This document shows positions 59,511 through 64,000 of a stretch of DNA of 64,000 nt, in pieces (within the stretch, counting starts at the first letter, position 1; the number at the start of each line of letters is the position of its first letter). Source of the DNA: Micavibrio_C sp046294845 (GTDB taxonomy: Bacteria > Pseudomonadota > Alphaproteobacteria > Micavibrionales > Micavibrionaceae); assembly GCA_046294845.1 (NCBI GenBank), contig JBKBNU010000001.1, positions 682,001-746,000 on the forward strand, given 5' to 3'. The notes beneath the pieces are model-generated. The model searched no databases. It saw nothing but the letters and a program-made list of their open reading frames with translations, and was not told the DNA's origin. A program made the translations under genes and the position numbers.

Positions 59511-60545
59511 ATGGATAGGCATATCACGGATGTCGTGGTCGTAGGTGCAGGCCCGGTGGGGCTGTTTTCCGTGTTCGAGCTGGGTCTTCTCGACCTCAAG
59601 GTTCATCTGATTGATATTCTTGATCGTGCTGGCGGCCAATGTACCGAGCTTTATCCTGAAAAGCCGATTTATGATATTCCGGCATGGCCGACCATCACAG
59701 GTCAGGAATTGACCGACCGTCTGATGGAACAGATCAGCCCGTTTAGCCCTGTTTTCCATTTTGGCCAGATGGTTGAAAGCCTGAAGAAGCTTGATAACGG
59801 TAACTGGGAAGTCACCACGGATGCCCAGACGATTGTCGAAGCCAAGGTTGTTGTGATTGCCGCTGGTGGTGGTTCTTTCATGCCGAAGAAGCCGCCTCTG
59901 CCCGATCTGGAGTCCTATGAAGGCAAATCTGTATTCTTTGCAGTCCGTAAAATGGAGCAATTCCGTGGCAAGCATTTGATGATTGCAGGCGGCGGTGATT
60001 CCGCCCTTGACTGGACATTGAATCTGCAACCGGTTGCCGAACGGATTACGCTTGTCCACCGTCGTGACGAATTCAGGGCCGCCCCTGACAGCGTCAATAA
60101 AATGCGTGCGCTGGTGGCCGAAGGCAAAATGGATCTGGTGATTGGCAATCTGGCAGGTCTGTCAGGGGCAAATGGTGAGCTGGATGGCGTTATTCTGCGC
60201 GATGCCGAGGGGCATGACAGCAAGGTTGCCTGTAACACCTTGCTCGCGTTCTATGGTTTAACCATGAAGCTGGGACCTGTAGCGAATTGGGGTCTGAACC
60301 TGCATGAGAACCTGATCCCTGTTGATACGGAAAAATTCGAGACATCGGTGCCGGGCATTTTTGCGATTGGTGATATCAATACCTATCCCGGCAAACTGAA
60401 GCTTATTCTCTCAGGCTTCCATGAGGGGGCTTTGATGGCGCAGCAGGCGTTTCGTTATGTCTATCCCGATAAAAAGCTGCGCTTTCAGTACACAACATCT
60501 TCCAGTGCCCTGCAGGAAAAGCTGGGTGTAGCATCGGCGGCCTGA
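59511..60545 (+). CDS. Ferredoxin/flavodoxin-NADP+ reductase (thioredoxin-reductase-like type)
   Basis: A 344-residue flavoenzyme that passes electrons between NADPH and ferredoxin. The FAD site is VVVGAGPVGLFSVFELG and the NADPH site is AGGGDSALDWTLNL. The thioredoxin-reductase CxxC is absent, and the AGGQCTELYPEKPIYDIP stretch is typical of YumC/type-2 FNR. The C-terminal FAIGDINTYPGKLKLI closes the FAD fold. Length is normal. Confidence 0.93.
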   Translation: MDRHITDVVVVGAGPVGLFSVFELGLLDLKVHLIDILDRAGGQCTELYPEKPIYDIPAWPTITGQELTDRLMEQISPFSPVFHFGQMVESLKKLDNGNWEVTTDAQTIVEAKVVVIAAGGGSFMPKKPPLPDLESYEGKSVFFAVRKMEQFRGKHLMIAGGGDSALDWTLNLQPVAERITLVHRRDEFRAAPDSVNKMRALVAEGKMDLVIGNLAGLSGANGELDGVILRDAEGHDSKVACNTLLAFYGLTMKLGPVANWGLNLHENLIPVDTEKFETSVPGIFAIGDINTYPGKLKLILSGFHEGALMAQQAFRYVYPDKKLRFQYTTSSSALQEKLGVASAA

Positions 60546-60617
60546 CCGTGGCACAATGAGGCCGCACCGCCATAAGGGCGTGCTTTTTAAAAGAATGTCG
60601 GAACGGAATTGATCAAA

Positions 60618-61439
60618 ATGGTTCCCCGTAATGTGACAGATTCAGCAATGAAGGGATATGAGCTCGTTTGGCGCGAGCGCAAATATCTTTTCCAACTCGC
60701 GGTTTTCCCCCTCTTTATCAAGATTGTCTGTGTGATGACTATCATCACTAACGGGCTGGAATTTGATACGGAGAAACGGGCACTGCTGATGCTGCCCTCT
60801 TTCTTGGCTGATGGTTGGGTCATGTCTCATCTGATCCGCCTTATCTATCTTGATCAACGCTGGCCCTTCAGACCCACAGGACAACCGCAACGCGATGCTG
60901 CCATTTTGCAGGATCGGGCGCGGGGTATTATGGCCGGTACGATCTGCTTTACTTTGATTGAGTTCCTTAAAGAGGGGTTTTTAGGGATTATGCAGCATAT
61001 CATTATGCCGGATGGTACGATGCCCCAGCATCCCGCGACAGCGGAGACTGCTGCCGAACCTTCAACGCTGGCGATGGTTCTGGCGCTGGGATTAACAGCG
61101 TTTACTTTCTGGTCGGTGCGCTATTTGTGGCTTTATATTCCGGCGGCAGCGGGTTTTTCAGGGCGTGAGTACCTCAGGCGTTGCGGGAGTATGATGGGTT
61201 CTATCAGGCTGTTGGGCGCGTGGATGATCTGTTCTATCCCTGTGCTGTGCCTGTCGTTTTTAGTCATGGGAATTTTTCTGGGTCCGTTTGTAGGGCCTGA
61301 AGGATTGCCGGCAGGCCTGTCCTTTATCAAGCATCTCATTTTTATCACGGCGAACATGGTGGCCCTGCTTCTTAGTACAGCGGGTCTGTCTTTTGTTATT
61401 CGTGATATGTTCGTGAACAATCACAAACAATCATCTTGA
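60618..61439 (+). CDS. Polytopic membrane protein of unknown function
   Basis: A 273-residue protein with about five or six hydrophobic helices and an N-terminal YELVWRERKYLFQLAVFPLF that suggests an amphipathic or re-entrant start. ATG 60618 is preferred over TTG 60609. No family recognised. It follows the ferredoxin reductase by 72 nt on the same strand; a functional link is possible but not shown. It converges on usg. Confidence 0.65.
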   Translation: MVPRNVTDSAMKGYELVWRERKYLFQLAVFPLFIKIVCVMTIITNGLEFDTEKRALLMLPSFLADGWVMSHLIRLIYLDQRWPFRPTGQPQRDAAILQDRARGIMAGTICFTLIEFLKEGFLGIMQHIIMPDGTMPQHPATAETAAEPSTLAMVLALGLTAFTFWSVRYLWLYIPAAAGFSGREYLRRCGSMMGSIRLLGAWMICSIPVLCLSFLVMGIFLGPFVGPEGLPAGLSFIKHLIFITANMVALLLSTAGLSFVIRDMFVNNHKQSS

Positions 61440-61454
61440 GATTATTTCCCTAGC

Positions 61455-61721
61455 CTATTGGACGGTGAATTCAGCATCCGCAAAAATCATTTCACCCGGT
61501 GTGATGATGCGCTGATGGGCGACATAGACCGAATGCAATTTCCCTTCCAGATTATGGGTCCAGAAATTCAGGAAGCGCACCAACGTCGGATAGCGTGGGG
61601 CGAGGTCATATTCTTGCCAGATATAGGATTGCAGCAAATGGGGATGATCCGGCAGATGGTAGAGGATTTCTGCCGTGGTCAGTTTGTAGTTGTCGAAAAT
61701 CTGCTTTCTTAAATCTGCCAT
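61455..61721 (-). CDS. usg: Usg family protein
   Basis: An 88-residue soluble protein of the alphaproteobacterial Usg family, named from a gene found next to trp genes. The sequence follows the family closely: KLTTAEILYHLPDHPHLLQ, WQEYDLAPRYPTL, FLNFWTHNLEGKLHSVYVAHQ. The biochemical role is unknown. No trp gene lies nearby here. Confidence 0.9.
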   Translation of the reverse strand: MADLRKQIFDNYKLTTAEILYHLPDHPHLLQSYIWQEYDLAPRYPTLVRFLNFWTHNLEGKLHSVYVAHQRIITPGEMIFADAEFTVQ

Positions 61722-61874
61722 GCTCTGATCTCCGTCTTCTGCGGTACCTGTTTGTCTGGCCCTAATTCCGAGCCATGGTTAATTTTTTCATAAATTTTTT
61801 ACAAAACTATTAATTTTCAAGGAATTAGGGCGTGAGACCCTTATAAGGCCCGTGCATAACCACGTATGAAAGGC

Positions 61875-61903
61875 TTGAAATTTTCGGGAAACTGTCCTAG
61901 ATA
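61875..61903 (+). promoter_or_regulatory. groESL promoter
   Basis: TTGAAA and TAGATA are separated by exactly 17 nt and end two bases before the CIRCE operator, so HrcA bound there would block polymerase. Confidence 0.7.
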
Positions 61904-61904
61904 G

Positions 61905-61931
61905 TTGGCACTCACTGGGCAAGAGTGCTAA
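61905..61931 (+). promoter_or_regulatory. CIRCE operator (HrcA binding site)
   Basis: TTGGCACTC-N9-GAGTGCTAA differs from the CIRCE consensus TTAGCACTC-N9-GAGTGCTAA at one position. It lies just after the -10 box of the groESL promoter. Heat-labile HrcA repression is the expected control; hrcA is not in the window. Confidence 0.95.
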
Positions 61932-61979
61932 CAGCTGGGTAAATTTACAATTATTTCAACCCTTTAAGGAGGATTGACT

Positions 61980-62270
61980 ATGAAATTTCGTCCGTTGCAT
62001 GACCGTGTAATGGTTCGCCGTGTAGAACCCGAAACCAAAACCAAGGGCGGGATCATTATTCCCGACTCTGCCACCGAAAAACCAATGGAAGGCGAAGTGA
62101 TCGCTGTTGGTTCCGGTGGTCGCGATGATTCCGGCAAGATTGTTCCGCTGGATGTCAAAGCCGGTGACCGTGTTCTGTTCTCGAAATGGTCGGGTACAGA
62201 AATCACCATGGACGGCGAGGAATTCCTCGTCATGAAAGAAAGCGACATTATGGGCGTTATCGCCGCTTAA
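61980..62270 (+). CDS. groES: Co-chaperonin GroES
   Basis: The lid of the GroEL folding chamber. ATG 61980 has AAGGAGG seven bases upstream; the TTG at 61974 is not used. The 96-residue protein reads MKFRPLHDRVMVRRVEPE, has the mobile loop KTKGGIIIPDSATEKP and GDRVLFSKWSGTEI. The length is standard. groEL follows after 43 nt. Confidence 0.98.
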   Translation: MKFRPLHDRVMVRRVEPETKTKGGIIIPDSATEKPMEGEVIAVGSGGRDDSGKIVPLDVKAGDRVLFSKWSGTEITMDGEEFLVMKESDIMGVIAA

Positions 62271-62313
62271 TGACGTTTGAAGAATTAACAAACCCATTCA
62301 AGGAGAAATTGAA

Positions 62314-63963
62314 ATGGCTGCAAAAGATGTAAAATTCCGTGGCGAAGCCCGTGAAAAAATGTTGCGTGGTGTAAACATTCTGGCTGATGCCGTGAAAGTG
62401 ACGCTGGGTCCCAAAGGCCGTCTGGTCGTGCTGGAAAAATCTTTCGGTGCCCCGCAAGTGACCAAAGACGGTGTAACCGTTGCCAAACAAATCGAACTGA
62501 AAGATCGCCATGAAAATCTGGGCGCTCAGCTGGTTCGTGAAGTTGCCAGCAAGCAAAACGATATCGCTGGTGACGGTACAACAACAGCAACTGTTCTCGC
62601 CCAGGCGATCATCCGCGAAGGCGTGAAAGCTGTGGCCGCCGGTATGAACCCGATGGACCTGAAACGCGGTATCGACAAGGCTGTCGGTGTTGTTGTTGAA
62701 GACCTTAAATCCCGCACCAAGCCGGTCAAGGATAACAGCGAGATCGAACAAATCGGTCTGATTTCTGCCAACGGTGATTCCGACATCGCCCAGAAAATTG
62801 CCGAAGCCATGAAAGTGGTCGGCAAGGAAGGCGTGATCACAGTTGAAGAAGCCAAATCACTGGAAACCGAACTGGAAACCGTTGAAGGCATGCAGTTTGA
62901 CCGTGGTTACCTGTCCCCGTACTTCATCACCAACGCTGACAAGATGGTCTGCGAAATGGAAAGCCCGTACATCCTTCTCTCCGAGAAGAAAATTTCCAGC
63001 CTGCAATCCATGCTGCCGGTTCTGGAAGCTGTGGTGCAGTCCGGCCGTCCGCTGCTGATCATTGCCGAAGATATCGAAGGTGAAGCTCTGGCAACGCTGG
63101 TTGTCAACAAACTGCGCGGTGGCCTGAAAGTGGCTGCTGTGAAGGCTCCTGGCTTCGGTGATCGTCGCAAGGCGATGCTGGAAGATATGGCAATCCTGAC
63201 AGCCGGTCAGGTTGTATCCGAAGATCTCGGTATCAAACTGGAAAGCGTGACCATCGATATGTTGGGTCAGGCCAAGAAAGTGCGCATCACCAAGGATGAT
63301 ACAACCATCATCGATGGCGCTGGCAAAAAGGCCGAGATTGATGCCCGTTGCGAGCAAATCCGTGCGCAAGTTGAGCAGACATCTTCCGACTATGACCGTG
63401 AAAAACTGCAAGAACGTCTTGCCAAACTTTCCGGTGGTGTGGCCGTTATCCGTGTAGGCGGTGCTTCCGAAGTGGAAGTGAAAGAGCGTAAAGACCGCGT
63501 TGATGACGCCGTTCACGCGACACGCGCCGCTGTGGAAGAAGGTATCATTGCTGGTGGTGGTGCGGCTCTGCTGTACTCCACAAAGGCTCTGGACGGTCTT
63601 AAAGGCGACAACCGCGATCAGGAAGTCGGTATCGACATCATCCGTCGTGCCATTCAGGCTCCGGTACGTCAGATCGTTGAAAACGCCGGTGTTGAAGGTT
63701 CCGTCGTTGTTGGTCGTATGCTCGATCAAAAAGATAGCAACTACGGTTACAACGCCCAAACCAACGAATATGTTGATCTGGTTAAATCCGGTATTGTCGA
63801 TCCGGTTAAGGTTGTACGCACAGCTCTGCAGGATGCGGCCTCTGTTGCCGGTCTGCTGATCACCACAGAAGCCATGGTTACCGAAGCGCCTGACGAAGGC
63901 AAAGCGGCTGCTGCTGGCGGTATGGGTGGCGGCATGGGCGGTATGGGCGATATGGGCTTCTAA
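62314..63963 (+). CDS. groEL: Chaperonin GroEL
   Basis: The 60-kDa ATP-driven folding chamber. The 549-residue protein has KDVKFRGEAREKMLRGVNILA, the ATP site TLGPKGRLVVL and GDGTTTATVLA with the catalytic Asp, and the apical residues of the standard GroEL order. The C-terminal GGM-rich tail ends GGMGDMGF. It is the last complete gene of the window. Codon use is that of a highly expressed gene. Confidence 0.99.
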   Translation: MAAKDVKFRGEAREKMLRGVNILADAVKVTLGPKGRLVVLEKSFGAPQVTKDGVTVAKQIELKDRHENLGAQLVREVASKQNDIAGDGTTTATVLAQAIIREGVKAVAAGMNPMDLKRGIDKAVGVVVEDLKSRTKPVKDNSEIEQIGLISANGDSDIAQKIAEAMKVVGKEGVITVEEAKSLETELETVEGMQFDRGYLSPYFITNADKMVCEMESPYILLSEKKISSLQSMLPVLEAVVQSGRPLLIIAEDIEGEALATLVVNKLRGGLKVAAVKAPGFGDRRKAMLEDMAILTAGQVVSEDLGIKLESVTIDMLGQAKKVRITKDDTTIIDGAGKKAEIDARCEQIRAQVEQTSSDYDREKLQERLAKLSGGVAVIRVGGASEVEVKERKDRVDDAVHATRAAVEEGIIAGGGAALLYSTKALDGLKGDNRDQEVGIDIIRRAIQAPVRQIVENAGVEGSVVVGRMLDQKDSNYGYNAQTNEYVDLVKSGIVDPVKVVRTALQDAASVAGLLITTEAMVTEAPDEGKAAAAGGMGGGMGGMGDMGF

Positions 63964-64000
63964 GCCTTTATGGCCTGACCGGCTTACCCCGCTCAGGATA

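Noticed and set aside
62857..63759. 300-residue minus-strand frame opposite groEL
   Set aside because: Antisense shadow of a highly expressed, codon-biased gene.
1..64000. tRNA, rRNA, CRISPR arrays, insertion sequences, prophage or attachment sites
   Set aside because: No TpsiC-like GGTTCRANTCC arms in tRNA context, no regularly spaced repeats, no transposase or integrase frames, and no terminal inverted repeats were found by reading.

Overview
The window looks like a chromosomal segment of an alphaproteobacterium. The signs are an ATP12-type F1-ATPase chaperone, a COX15-like heme A synthase, a Usg protein, a DUF3035 lipoprotein beside lspA, an RNase E with a large acidic insertion in its S1 domain, a SAM-II-type riboswitch before metA, and split glycine decarboxylase genes (gcvPA/gcvPB). 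Base composition is moderate, and nearly all of the sequence is housekeeping, densely packed and with many 1-4 nt gene overlaps. I see no tRNA, rRNA, CRISPR array, transposase, integrase or prophage gene. Genus-level placement is not possible by eye.

Layout. 1-1140: end of the alpha operon (rpoA, rplQ) closed by a terminator. 1254-6188: accessory cluster with a small YIDLGTGS membrane protein, a kinase-like/methyltransferase fusion and two tandem sulfatase-fold membrane enzymes, probably acting on cell-envelope glycan or lipid. 6245-13571: degP, rarA, Nudix, crcB, rluC, an AsmA-like protein and the ATP12 chaperone, mostly overlapping. 13568-27910 (minus strand): a ribF-ileS-lspA-lipoprotein-M16-M16 backbone carrying an AEC transporter, clpS and a riboswitch-controlled metA, followed by a pentapeptide-repeat gene, mutL and a small membrane protein. 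27964-35050: mixed genes, including three of unknown function, an RluA-type synthase, a protein with the eukaryotic-style class I cyclic-nucleotide phosphodiesterase signature, an esterase and ppa. 35088-40026: the glycine cleavage operon gcvT-gcvH-gcvPA-X-gcvPB, where X is an unrelated membrane protein with no spacing on either side.

40039-43640: a DNA-binding-domain-less cyclic-nucleotide-binding protein, then secE-nusG, an unknown gene and rplK-rplA, ending in a terminator without rplJL-rpoBC. 43732-49552: a secreted unknown protein, an EamA-like transporter, and a likely nucleoside-salvage group (PfkB kinase, nucleoside hydrolase, phosphoribosyltransferase, HAD phosphatase). 49708-54699: cell-wall amidase and rne with a long leader. 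54810-54933: a candidate small RNA. 55045-61721: envelope and respiratory genes (glycosyltransferase, ctaA, ferredoxin-NADP reductase) mixed with unknown proteins. 61875-63963: groES-groEL under a CIRCE operator.

The best candidates for something undescribed are the kinase-methyltransferase/sulfatase cluster, the phosphodiesterase with its coupled 69-residue partner, the membrane protein embedded in the gcv operon, and the terminator-bounded RNA at about 54.8-54.9 kb.
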